Origin: Erythrobacter sp. UBA2510
Lineage (GTDB): Bacteria; Pseudomonadota; Alphaproteobacteria; Sphingomonadales; Sphingomonadaceae
Direction: 5' to 3'
Length of the DNA: 8,700 nucleotides
NCBI GenBank assembly: GCA_002341345.1
Contig: DDNW01000118.1
Coordinates: 1 to 8,700 of the forward strand
Shown here: in pieces, positions 1-5,867 of the stretch
How the letters are laid out: each line of letters begins with the position of its first letter
Numbering within the stretch: position 1 is the stretch's first letter
Made by a program: the position numbers and the translations under genes
Notes under the pieces: model-generated
Databases searched by the model: none
Told to the model about the DNA's origin: nothing
Seen by the model: the letters and a program-made list of their open reading frames with translations, nothing else

Positions 1-2
1 AG

Positions 3-245
3 GCGCTGCTGCAGGCGGGAGCGAAGAGAGTCGCGGCCTATATCACCCATGGCGTGTTGTCGGGCAGCGCGGTGGCGCGGGTCGACAAGTCAAGCCTGAC
101 CGAGCTGGTCATCACCGATACGATCATGCCGACCGATGCGACGAAGGATTCCAGCCGCATCCGCGTGCTCACCATCGCCCCGCTGATCGGCGAGGCCGTG
201 CGCCGGATCGCCGACGAAAGCTCGGTCTCGAGCCTGTTCGATTAA
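3..245 (+). CDS. prs: Ribose-phosphate pyrophosphokinase (PRPP synthetase), C-terminal end only
   Basis: This is the last 80 codons of a gene that begins before the window. The enzyme transfers pyrophosphate from ATP to ribose 5-phosphate, giving PRPP for purine, pyrimidine, histidine and NAD synthesis in the cytoplasm. The reading frame is open from base 3. It shows the family's typical C-terminal pattern: an [11 protein letters not shown] segment, then TDTIMPT, then [27 protein letters not shown] residues directly before the TAA stop at 243-245. The last stretch ([15 protein letters not shown]) is close to diagnostic for bacterial Prs. The active-site parts (ATP-binding flexible loop and PRPP-binding loop) lie mostly upstream and cannot be checked. 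The gene converges on an AraC regulator with 21 bp between the stop codons. Identity is highly confident. Nothing can be said about its promoter or upstream neighbours. Confidence 0.95.
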   Translation, partial: ALLQAGAKRVAAYITHGVLSGSAVARVDKSSLTELVITDTIMPTDATKDSSRIRVLTIAPLIGEAVRRIADESSVSSLFD

Positions 246-275
246 TCGGGTCGCGGCGTTGGGCCGCTATCCGAT
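245..275. terminator. Hairpin between convergent prs and araC-type gene, likely bidirectional terminator
   Basis: An inverted repeat fills the gap between two convergent stop codons. ATCGGGT (245-251) pairs with ATCCGAT (269-275), including one G-U pair. After one mismatch (252/268), GCGGC (253-257) pairs with GCCGC (263-267) around the 5-nt loop GTTGG. That is about 12 pairs with a single mismatch. Neither side has a clear run of T, so this is not a textbook intrinsic terminator, but its place between converging genes suggests transcript-end formation or 3' end protection on both strands. Confidence 0.5.
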
Positions 276-1229
276 CCAGTCTTCCTGCTGCCACGGCCGC
301 CGTTGGCCGGGCGGTAGCCGGTCGAGCACGGCGAGGCGGCGCGACTGGCGGCTTTCGAGCGCCAGCGTCATCAGCGGCTGCGGGGTCTCCACGAACTGAC
401 GCGGGGTCATGCCGAACAGCTCGGTGAACTCGCGGTTCATGTGGCTCTGGTCGTGATAGCGCAGCTCCAGCTCTGCCGCCTCATCGTTGTCGGCCACACC
501 GCGCAGCGCGCTCGCCATGTCCAGCGCCCGGGCTCGGCGCAGGACCTGCTTCGGTGCGAGGCCGAAGTCGCGCAGGCAGATCCGTTCGAGTTGGCGTGTG
601 CTGATCCCGTATTTCCGGGCAAACTCTGCCACTGTTATCGTCGGTTCGGTCAGCGCCACATATTCGAAGGCAATCGCAACCGGGTCCGGCTCCTTGGCGG
701 CGATACCGGCCAGAAAGGCGCGGGTGGCCGCTTCCAGCGTCTGTAGCCAGGCCTCCGGCGTTGCGGTCGGATCGAGCGCTGCGAGCAGGGCATCGACCGG
801 CAGGCCGACGTCGCTGCCAGGTACGATGCGGTCGACATATTCCGACAGCTTCATCCCGAACAGCGCGTGGCCGACGCCCGGCTTCAGCGCCATGCCGACC
901 GAGATGAAGCTGCCGCGCACCTGCACCGGCATGGCCTTGCTCTGCGGGCCGAAATACAGCCCCGCGCGGCCATGGTTGAGTGTGCCGTCGCGCGTTTCTG
1001 CCGTCCAGTCTCCGCTCAGCTGGATGCGGATCATCGACGTATCGTTGAGCAGGCTACAGCTGAGTTCGTAATCGGCAGGCGCATCGACCTTCGTGGCATA
1101 GAGCCATCCGACCCAGGGCCTGAGGTCCGCAGCCGCCAGCCGGTTGTACGACAAAGGTTGCCCGTCGCGCGAAATACCCATGCGCGGGACTAATGCGTGG
1201 TCGATGCCCGGTTCAGTCTGCCTCGCCAT
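267..1229 (-). CDS. AraC-family transcriptional regulator (first of two in the window)
   Basis: A 320-residue predicted DNA-binding regulator. The C-terminal third holds the two helix-turn-helix units of the AraC/XylS family: the first near residues 199-220 (VAEFARKYGISTRQLERIC), the second near 253-276, with the conserved FGMTPRQF end. The N-terminal ~190 residues would be a ligand-sensing or dimerisation domain; I see no known ligand motif in it. No membrane segment or signal peptide is evident. I chose the ATG at 1229 because an AGGA lies about 10 nt upstream. A TTG at 1268 would add 13 residues (MTGGEASGKDLPI) and has only a weak AAGG before it. It diverges from the hisN-like gene and converges on prs. 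The DNA-binding half resembles the other AraC protein at 3736-4653, sharing the pattern YxDQxHxxRxFxxxxGMxPxxxxExPxP. Target genes are unknown; autoregulation or control of the divergent gene is possible. Confidence 0.85.
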   Translation of the reverse strand: MARQTEPGIDHALVPRMGISRDGQPLSYNRLAAADLRPWVGWLYATKVDAPADYELSCSLLNDTSMIRIQLSGDWTAETRDGTLNHGRAGLYFGPQSKAMPVQVRGSFISVGMALKPGVGHALFGMKLSEYVDRIVPGSDVGLPVDALLAALDPTATPEAWLQTLEAATRAFLAGIAAKEPDPVAIAFEYVALTEPTITVAEFARKYGISTRQLERICLRDFGLAPKQVLRRARALDMASALRGVADNDEAAELELRYHDQSHMNREFTELFGMTPRQFVETPQPLMTLALESRQSRRLAVLDRLPPGQRRPWQQEDWIG

Positions 1230-1369
1230 AATCGGCAAATCCTTTCCGGACGCTTCCCCTCCCGTCAAGAACCTTTGTAATTTGGGGACTTAATGAAAGC
1301 ATAGCGCAAAAGCGTCCTGCATTGCCCATGGCCTTGACGCAAATCCAACCAGGCGCCAATCGCGAGGAC
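1230..1369. promoter_or_regulatory. Divergent intergenic region between araC-type gene and hisN-like gene
   Basis: About 140 bp separate the two divergent start codons, so promoters for both should lie here. The middle (about 1270-1310) is richer in A/T than the flanking genes. On the plus strand a TTGTAA at 1275-1280 lies 17-19 bp before a CATAGC/GCATAG element near 1299-1305; it is a weak match and I do not assign it with confidence. On the minus strand a GGAAAGGA precedes the ATG at 1229 and is the probable ribosome-binding site of the regulator. No convincing operator palindrome was found. Confidence 0.4.
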
Positions 1370-2194
1370 ATGAATTTAGACGCCGAGATCGCGCTCGCCC
1401 ATCGCCTTGCCGATGCCGCGCGCGCCGAGATTCTCCCCCTGTTTCGCACGTCTGTCGTCTCCGAGGCGAAGGGCGATGCCACCCCCGTCACGATTGCCGA
1501 TCGCAATGCGGAAGAGGCCATGCGCCGCATCCTCAAGGCAGAGGTGCCGCAGGATGGCGTCACCGGCGAGGAGCTGGGTATCGAGACCGGCATTTCGGGC
1601 CGCCAATGGGTGCTCGATCCGGTTGACGGGACCACCGCCTTCCTCGCGGGGCGGCCGATCTTCGGCACGCTGATCGCGCTGGTGGTCGATGGATTTCCGG
1701 TGCTCGGCATGATCGACCAGCCGGTGCTGGGCGAACGCTGGCTGGGCGTTGCGGGCAAGGGCACTACCTTCAACGGTCAGCCGGTCAAGGCGCGGGCCTG
1801 TGCCAGGCTCGATCAGGCGACCATCGCCACCACCGGCCCGCATTACTTTTCGGTCGAGCAGGGGGAGGCCTTCATGGCGCTTGCCGGACAGACCGATCAC
1901 AAGCGGATGGTGATGGGCGGCGATTGCTACAATTATGGCTGCCTTGCCTCGGGCCAGCTCGACATCGTGTGCGAGGCGGGTCTCAAGCTGCACGATTATG
2001 CAGCGCTGGTCCCGGTGGTCGAGGGGGCGGGCGGGCTGATGTGCGACTGGCGGGGCGAGCCGCTCCATGTCGGTTCAGACGGTACGGTGCTGGCGCTGGG
2101 CGATCCTGCGCGGCTGGAGGACGTGCTGGAAGTGCTGGCAGGATACGACGGCGGACACGCCCATGCCGGCCCTCATCACGACCAGCACGATTGA
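1370..2194 (+). CDS. hisN: Histidinol-phosphatase of the inositol monophosphatase fold (HisN-like)
   Basis: A 274-residue Mg2+-dependent phosphatase predicted to remove phosphate from L-histidinol phosphate, the penultimate stage of histidine synthesis. Metal-site motifs of the IMPase superfamily are visible: TIADRNAEE (41-49), GEELG (66-70, with E67/E68), LDPVDGTTAF (82-91, with D83 and D86) and KLHDYAAL (206-213, with D209). The TxADRxAE form and the DYAALVPVVEGAGG end resemble HisN-type histidinol phosphatases more than true inositol phosphatases, so another phosphomonoester substrate remains possible. The usual family length is about 260; the excess is a C-terminal tail with five histidines in the last 12 residues. 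The start at 1370 is chosen because the family N-terminus begins close to ALAHRLADAA. Earlier in-frame starts (TTG 1322, ATG 1328) would add poorly conserved residues. The GAGG upstream sits only 2 nt from the ATG, so initiation is unusual. The next gene follows after 9 bp. Confidence 0.8.
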   Translation: MNLDAEIALAHRLADAARAEILPLFRTSVVSEAKGDATPVTIADRNAEEAMRRILKAEVPQDGVTGEELGIETGISGRQWVLDPVDGTTAFLAGRPIFGTLIALVVDGFPVLGMIDQPVLGERWLGVAGKGTTFNGQPVKARACARLDQATIATTGPHYFSVEQGEAFMALAGQTDHKRMVMGGDCYNYGCLASGQLDIVCEAGLKLHDYAALVPVVEGAGGLMCDWRGEPLHVGSDGTVLALGDPARLEDVLEVLAGYDGGHAHAGPHHDQHD

Positions 2195-2203
2195 GCCGCC
2201 GCC

Positions 2204-2632
2204 ATGTATCTCTTTGTCTATGGCGTGCTGATCAGGGAACTGGCGAAGGGGCGCGCGGCGCAGCTGATTGCGCCATTAGGGCCGGGCTTGTCTGCGACGA
2301 CCAATGGCAAGCTCTATGGCGTTTCCGGCAAGGAGGGTGGCTGGTATCCGATCATGCTGCCCGATCCTGCCGGTCCTGAGGTTCATGGTGTCGTGCACGA
2401 GGCGAGCGGGGTCGACTGGGCAGGCATGGACGATTTCGAGGATGCGCATGACGGGCCAGATGCCGAGTACCACCGCCGACTGGTGCCGGTGACGCCGGCC
2501 GATGGCACGACGCTTCAGGCATTTGCCTATTGCTATGCACGCGAGGTGCCCGAGACTGCGATCCCGATCGATCACGGCAGCTTTTCCCGATGGCTGGAGG
2601 AAACGGGCCGCCAGCCGATCGAGGTGCGCTGA
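2204..2632 (+). CDS. Gamma-glutamylcyclotransferase (AIG2/GGCT-like) family protein
   Basis: A 142-residue cytoplasmic protein with the features of the GGCT/AIG2-like fold. The N-terminus [10 protein letters not shown] carries the YGxL glycine loop (residues 6-9), a WYP follows at 47-49, and MDDFED at 75-80 is followed by a Y-x-R-like EYHRRLVPV (88-96). In gamma-glutamylamine cyclotransferases the glutamate of the equivalent DDFE motif is the acid/base residue, so E79 is the likely catalytic residue here (by analogy). The C-terminal SFSRWLEE resembles the helix seen at the end of many members. Family enzymes release 5-oxoproline from gamma-glutamyl peptides or amines, but many bacterial members have no known substrate, so none is assigned. 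It starts 9 bp after the hisN-like stop with no Shine-Dalgarno sequence, which suggests translation coupled to the upstream gene in a two-gene operon. Confidence 0.8.
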   Translation: MYLFVYGVLIRELAKGRAAQLIAPLGPGLSATTNGKLYGVSGKEGGWYPIMLPDPAGPEVHGVVHEASGVDWAGMDDFEDAHDGPDAEYHRRLVPVTPADGTTLQAFAYCYAREVPETAIPIDHGSFSRWLEETGRQPIEVR

Positions 2633-2783
2633 CTTTCCTACATCCCGGCATTGCGGGCAGGTCGCGGGCTCGCTTTTTCCCATCGTCGGTCATTCGTTCG
2701 TTGGTGCGCGGTCCAGGGAATTTTCGCGCAAGGACCGTGTTCCATGTGTTCCATCCTGTAGGACTTCGCACCAATATCCGCGC
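2633..2783. other. Intergenic stretch upstream of the rpmI promoter
   Basis: I see no gene in the interval between the cyclotransferase gene and the rpmI promoter candidate. Just after the stop there are short GC repeats (CCCGGCATTGCGGG around 2644-2657, then GCGGGCTCGC followed by a T run near 2673-2677). These could act as a weak terminator for the hisN-like operon, but the stems are short and I do not call one. Confidence 0.4.
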
Positions 2784-2811
2784 TTGCATTCCACGGCCAA
2801 AACGCTAGACG
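2784..2811 (+). promoter_or_regulatory. Candidate housekeeping promoter of rpmI-rplT
   Basis: A TTGCATT (2784-2790) is followed after 13 nt by GCTAGACG (2804-2811). This fits the alphaproteobacterial (Caulobacter-type) vegetative pattern TTGaCgS, 10-14 nt, GCTANAWC in spacing and in the GCTAnA core, with mismatches in the last two bases. Transcription would start near 2816-2820 and give a leader of about 85-90 nt before the rpmI start. The promoter class is established knowledge; its use here is inferred. Confidence 0.45.
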
Positions 2812-2824
2812 CGCGCCCTTCACC

Positions 2825-2884
2825 GACACGTGATTCATCTGCCGGTCTGGCCACAAGGGCTGCCAGGGCTGGTTTGGACGTGTC
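2825..2884 (+). promoter_or_regulatory. Structured 5' leader of rpmI-rplT, possible L20 autoregulation site
   Basis: GACACGT (2825-2831) is the exact reverse complement of ACGTGTC (2878-2884), so the leader can close a 7-bp stem. Inside it, CTGGC (2847-2851) pairs with GCCAG (2862-2866). The stem ends 9 nt before the AAGGAG ribosome-binding site (2892-2897). In E. coli and Bacillus, L20 represses its own operon by binding structured leader RNA. Whether this leader does the same is inference, as I cannot fold it or align it here. Confidence 0.35.
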
Positions 2885-2903
2885 CCTGACCAAGGAGACG
2901 AAA

Positions 2904-3107
2904 ATGCCCAAGCTGAAGACCAAGAGCGGCGTGAAGAAGCGCTTCAAGCTCACCGCCACCGGCAAGGTCAAGCATGGTGTCGCGGGCAAGCGCCACCGCC
3001 TGATCAGCCACAATGCGAAGTATATTCGCCAGAACCGCGGTACTTCCGTGCTGTCCGACGCCGATGTCGCGCACGTGAAGCAGTGGGCCCCCTACGGCCT
3101 CAAATAA
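2904..3107 (+). CDS. rpmI: 50S ribosomal protein L35
   Basis: A 67-residue, strongly basic protein of the large ribosomal subunit. It begins [21 protein letters not shown], the conserved L35 N-terminus, and continues with the family's [10 protein letters not shown] and a C-terminal [24 protein letters not shown] end. Its length is normal for L35 (about 64-67). The ATG at 2904 has a strong AAGGAG 6 nt upstream; the longer open frame upstream has no family similarity and is not used. rplT follows after 22 bp, the standard pairing. infC (IF-3), which often leads this operon, is not present upstream; a metabolic gene is there instead. Expression probably starts at the promoter candidate at 2784-2811. 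Confidence 0.98.
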   Translation: MPKLKTKSGVKKRFKLTATGKVKHGVAGKRHRLISHNAKYIRQNRGTSVLSDADVAHVKQWAPYGLK

Positions 3108-3129
3108 GCCGGGTTAAAGGAGAACAGAT

Positions 3130-3489
3130 ATGCCTCGCATCAAACGCGGTGTAACCACCCGCGCCAAGCACAAGCGGATCCTCGACGCAGCCAAGGGCTA
3201 TCGCGGTCGTCGCAAGAACACCATTCGCGTTGCGCGTCAGGCGGTCGAGAAGGCCGGCCAGTACGCCTATCGCGACCGCAAGGTGAAGAAGCGCAATTTC
3301 CGCGCCCTGTGGATCCAGCGCATCAATGCCGCGGTTCGCGCCGAGGGCCTGACCTATTCGCAGTTCATGCATGGCGCAAAGCTCGCCGGGATCGAACTGG
3401 ACCGCAAGGTGATGGCCGACCTCGCGATGAACGAGGGCGAAGCTTTCGGCCTGATTATCCAGCAGGCAAAGGCTGCGCTGCCGGCCTGA
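3130..3489 (+). CDS. rplT: 50S ribosomal protein L20
   Basis: A 119-residue basic protein that binds 23S rRNA and is needed early in large-subunit assembly. The whole sequence matches the family: N-terminal [18 protein letters not shown], then [35 protein letters not shown] helix, [14 protein letters not shown] in the middle and a C-terminal globular part (about 60-119) containing [24 protein letters not shown]. Length is normal. An AAAGGAGA lies 7-8 nt before the ATG. It is co-transcribed with rpmI and closed by an intrinsic terminator 41 nt after the stop. In other bacteria L20 also represses its own operon through the leader mRNA. Confidence 0.98.
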   Translation: MPRIKRGVTTRAKHKRILDAAKGYRGRRKNTIRVARQAVEKAGQYAYRDRKVKKRNFRALWIQRINAAVRAEGLTYSQFMHGAKLAGIELDRKVMADLAMNEGEAFGLIIQQAKAALPA

Positions 3490-3530
3490 CCGGCGACGGG
3501 GCGCCAGCCGCCTCCGGCAAACATTATCTG

Positions 3531-3572
3531 AAAGGGCGCGCCGGGCTCATGCCTGACGCGCCCTTTGCTTTT
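3531..3572 (+). terminator. Rho-independent terminator of rpmI-rplT
   Basis: AAAGGGCGCG (3531-3540) pairs perfectly with CGCGCCCTTT (3557-3566), a 10-bp stem. The 16-nt loop can itself form a short GGGC/GCCT-like stem. The T-rich tail TTTGCTTTTA (3564-3573) follows. This is a classic intrinsic terminator and separates rpmI-rplT from the genes to the right. Confidence 0.85.
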
Positions 3573-3573
3573 A

Positions 3574-3735
3574 CGGTACCGGGTTGTTCTCGACGGCTCG
3601 CGTAATATTTAGTGCCTAGCCTATTCATAAATTTGCCATTAGCTTGAACTTGCTCAAGGGGTGGCAAGAGCATCAGTGATAACGCCCCACGTCTGGCTTG
3701 TTACCGGGCCTGCCTGATGAGGGGCACAAGGGTTA
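3574..3735 (+). promoter_or_regulatory. AT-richer gap before the second araC-type gene, with inverted repeats
   Basis: This gap contains an A/T-richer block (about 3603-3650) that contrasts with the GC-rich genes around it and should hold the promoter of the regulator. I cannot assign -35/-10 boxes with confidence. Two inverted repeats are visible: CTTGA (3643-3647) with TCAAG (3654-3658), and the imperfect pair GGTGGCAAG (3660-3668) with CTTGTTACC (3697-3705), matching at 7 of 9 positions. Either could be an operator, for example for autoregulation, but both are short. Confidence 0.3.
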
Positions 3736-4653
3736 TTGGCACAGGGTTTTTCCTTCGACGTGCGATTTTACCGCCTCTCGGCGGAGCTGCAGCCCTATTT
3801 CACCGCGCTCTATTCATATGACATTCGATGTGACGATGATGCCGTAATCATCGATCGCCTTCATCCCGAATGGTCCTCGATGCGCGTTTTTGCCCGTGGC
3901 GCTGCGCCGCAGGCGAGCATCGTCCCCGAACCCGTGAAATTCACAGGGACTTTTCCCATTAGTGGTCCCACGAGCCGTGCGCTCAGCTTCTGCCTCTCCA
4001 CGGCGAAGATCTGGGGGCTTGGCCTGTTACCCTTGGGCTGGGCGCGCTTTTGCAGGGCGCCGGCGCATGAACTGGCAGATCAGATCGTCGATGGTACCAC
4101 GCATCCTGCCTATGAAATGTTCCGGCCGCTGCCGACCCTTATGGGTGACGGGGCCGAGGAAACCGACGACGTTGCGACGGCGGTTAATGAGTTCCTGCTC
4201 GCCCAGGACCTCTCGCCCGTTCCCGCGCAGGATCAGATCCTTGCCTGCCAGCAGGCCCTGAGCGACCCTCTTGTCGGCGATGTCGAGACACTGGCCGGAC
4301 GTGTCGGCGTCGGTCGCCGGACGCTGGAGCGGCTCTGCCGGCGCTATTTCGGTTTCTCGCCCAAGCTGCTGCTGCGCCGTCAGCGTTTCCTGCGCAGCCT
4401 TGCCGCCTTCATGCTCGGGCCCAAGGACAATTGGAGCAAGGCGCTCGACGGGCAATATTACGATCAGGCCCATTTCGTGCGCGATTTCCGCCGCTTTATG
4501 GGCATGTCGCCAACCGAATATGCCGAAATGCCGCATCCCGTCCTCGACCGGATCATGGCCCAGCGCATGGTCGATCACGGGGTCGCGCTGCGCACCGACC
4601 TGCCGACCCTGTTGCGCTACAGCTCGCCTGCGATCGAGGTACCGCGCGGCTGA
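3736..4653 (+). CDS. AraC-family transcriptional regulator (second of two)
   Basis: A 305-residue predicted DNA-binding regulator. The AraC/XylS helix-turn-helix pair is at about 186-207 (LAGRVGVGRRTLERLC, then YFGFSPKLLLRRQRF) and 237-258 (QYYDQAHFVRDFRRFMGMSP). The tail continues with YAEMPHPVLDRIMAQRMVDHG, a type of extension I associate with sphingomonad AraC proteins. The N-terminal ~180 residues (starting FSFDVRFYRLSAELQPYF) are a putative sensor domain with no recognised ligand motif. The start is a TTG: an in-frame stop lies at 3718-3720, and no ATG or GTG falls between it and the TTG. GTG at 3760 is the only close alternative and would remove eight residues. A purine-rich GAGGGG lies 11 nt upstream, and AAGG is closer. 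It sits between the rplT terminator and pheS, an unusual place for a regulator. Its DNA-binding half resembles the regulator at 267-1229. Targets are unknown. Confidence 0.85.
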   Translation: MAQGFSFDVRFYRLSAELQPYFTALYSYDIRCDDDAVIIDRLHPEWSSMRVFARGAAPQASIVPEPVKFTGTFPISGPTSRALSFCLSTAKIWGLGLLPLGWARFCRAPAHELADQIVDGTTHPAYEMFRPLPTLMGDGAEETDDVATAVNEFLLAQDLSPVPAQDQILACQQALSDPLVGDVETLAGRVGVGRRTLERLCRRYFGFSPKLLLRRQRFLRSLAAFMLGPKDNWSKALDGQYYDQAHFVRDFRRFMGMSPTEYAEMPHPVLDRIMAQRMVDHGVALRTDLPTLLRYSSPAIEVPRG

Positions 4654-4766
4654 ATGCTGCCAGTCATGCCAGTAACGAGCCAATTAGGGCTTGGGCTGCG
4701 ACGGGCAGGCCGCTAACAGGCGCGGCCATCCAGCCGTAAACGGCCCCAGCAGACGATAGAAGATCC
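4654..4766 (+). promoter_or_regulatory. pheS leader region with promoter candidate and hairpins
   Basis: The 113 bp before pheS hold a tandem TGCCAGT repeat (4658-4664 and 4667-4673) and several inverted repeats. GGCCGC (4708-4713) pairs with GCGGCC (4722-4727), and GCCG (4733-4736) pairs with CGGC (4741-4744) around TAAA. A possible promoter is TTGGGC (4691-4696), 17 nt, TAACAG (4714-4719); the overlapping GCTAAC gives partial agreement with the alphaproteobacterial -10 core. No hairpin is followed by a T run, so read-through from the araC-type gene is possible. No leader peptide rich in phenylalanine codons, as in the E. coli pheST attenuator, is visible. Confidence 0.3.
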
Positions 4767-5867
4767 ATGCCCGATACTGCCGTTATCGAACAAGAAGCAC
4801 TCGCCCGCATCCGTGCGAGCGAGGACGCAGCTGCGCTCGAGGCGCTGCGGGTCGAATATCTGGGCAAGCAGGGCAGCATCTCGGCGTTGATGAAGACGCT
4901 GGGCGCGATGACCCCGGAGGAACGGCAGCAGAAGGCCCCGGCGATCCAGCAACTGCGCGGAAGCGTTGCCGATGCCATCGCCGCGCGCAAGGCGGCGTTC
5001 GATTCCGCGGCACTCGAGGAACGGCTCGCCAGCGAGACACTCGACCTGACGCTGCCCGCGCCCGCAACTGCGCGCGGTTCGGTCCACCCGGTCAGCCAGG
5101 TGATGGACGAGCTATCGGAAATCTTTGCCGATCTCGGCTTCGCCGTCGCCACCGGTCCGGAGATCGAGGACGACTGGTACAATTTCACCGCGCTCAACAT
5201 GCCCGAGAGCCATCCGGCGCGCGCGATGCACGACACCTTCTACTTCCCCGACCCCGCTCCCAAAGGGGGGCGGATGCTCTTGAGGACCCATACCAGCCCG
5301 GTGCAGGTGCGGACCATGCTCGCCGACGGCGCCCCCCTGCGGATCATCGCTCCGGGCCGGGTCTATCGCAGCGACAGCGATGCGACCCATACGCCGATGT
5401 TCCACCAGATCGAAGGGCTGGTGATCGATCGCGACATTCATCTCGGCCATCTCAAGTGGACGCTGGAGACCTTCCTCAAGGCGTTCTTCGAGACTGAGGA
5501 CATCGTGCTGCGGCTGCGCCCGTCCTATTTCCCGTTCACCGAGCCGAGTGTCGAGGTCGATGTCGGCTTCGAGATCGTCGATGGCAAGCGGGTACTCGGC
5601 GGCAGCGGCGATGCGCCGGGGCATGGCTGGATGGAACTGCTCGGCAGCGGAATGGTCAACCGCCGCGTGATCGAGATGTCGGGCCTCGATCCCGACGAAT
5701 GGCAAGGCTTTGCCTTTGGCGTCGGCGTCGACCGGCTGGCCATGCTGAAATACGGGATGGACGATTTGCGCGCCTTTTTCGACGGCGATGTCCGCTGGCT
5801 CCAACATTACGGCTTCTCCGCCTTTGACCAGCCGACACTTTCCGCTGGGGTAGGAGCACGCGCATGA
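4767..5867 (+). CDS. pheS: Phenylalanine--tRNA ligase alpha subunit
   Basis: The 366-residue catalytic subunit of the alpha2-beta2 class II synthetase that charges tRNA-Phe. The N-terminal ~90 residues are helical and charged, typical of the tRNA-contacting coiled-coil arm, with the conserved [14 protein letters not shown] (30-43). The catalytic domain follows: [12 protein letters not shown] (149-160), [14 protein letters not shown] (171-184), the motif 2 region [18 protein letters not shown] (197-214), [11 protein letters not shown] (255-265) and motif 3 [16 protein letters not shown] (315-330). The alanine of FAFG (A316) matches the position that sets phenylalanine selectivity in E. coli PheS (A294), by my alignment. 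Length is normal for the family; the last ~16 residues after HYGF are a short tail of no obvious function. Only a weak ribosome-binding site (AGAAG) precedes the ATG at 4767. Its TGA stop overlaps the pheT ATG (ATGA at 5864-5867), so the subunits are translationally coupled. Confidence 0.98.
   Translation: MPDTAVIEQEALARIRASEDAAALEALRVEYLGKQGSISALMKTLGAMTPEERQQKAPAIQQLRGSVADAIAARKAAFDSAALEERLASETLDLTLPAPATARGSVHPVSQVMDELSEIFADLGFAVATGPEIEDDWYNFTALNMPESHPARAMHDTFYFPDPAPKGGRMLLRTHTSPVQVRTMLADGAPLRIIAPGRVYRSDSDATHTPMFHQIEGLVIDRDIHLGHLKWTLETFLKAFFETEDIVLRLRPSYFPFTEPSVEVDVGFEIVDGKRVLGGSGDAPGHGWMELLGSGMVNRRVIEMSGLDPDEWQGFAFGVGVDRLAMLKYGMDDLRAFFDGDVRWLQHYGFSAFDQPTLSAGVGARA

Noticed and set aside
1305..1316. 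GCGCAAAAGCG as a palindromic operator
   Set aside because: Only about 3-4 bases pair in each arm; this is expected by chance in GC-rich DNA.
1334..1362. TTGACGC promoter candidate for the hisN-like gene
   Set aside because: The -35 box is good, but the sequence at the expected -10 position (around GCCAAT, 1355-1360) is a poor match, so it was not listed as a promoter.
1213..2068. Minus-strand open frames opposite the hisN-like gene (186 and 230 codons)
   Set aside because: The plus strand encodes a phosphatase with all its metal-site motifs in order; the opposite frames lack recognisable features.
2502..2903. In-frame extension of rpmI far upstream
   Set aside because: The extended residues overlap the cyclotransferase gene and do not resemble L35. 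The ATG at 2904 has a strong ribosome-binding site and the conserved N-terminus.
4027..4683. Minus-strand 218-codon open frame opposite the second AraC gene
   Set aside because: It is antisense to a protein with a clear AraC DNA-binding domain and has no recognisable motif.
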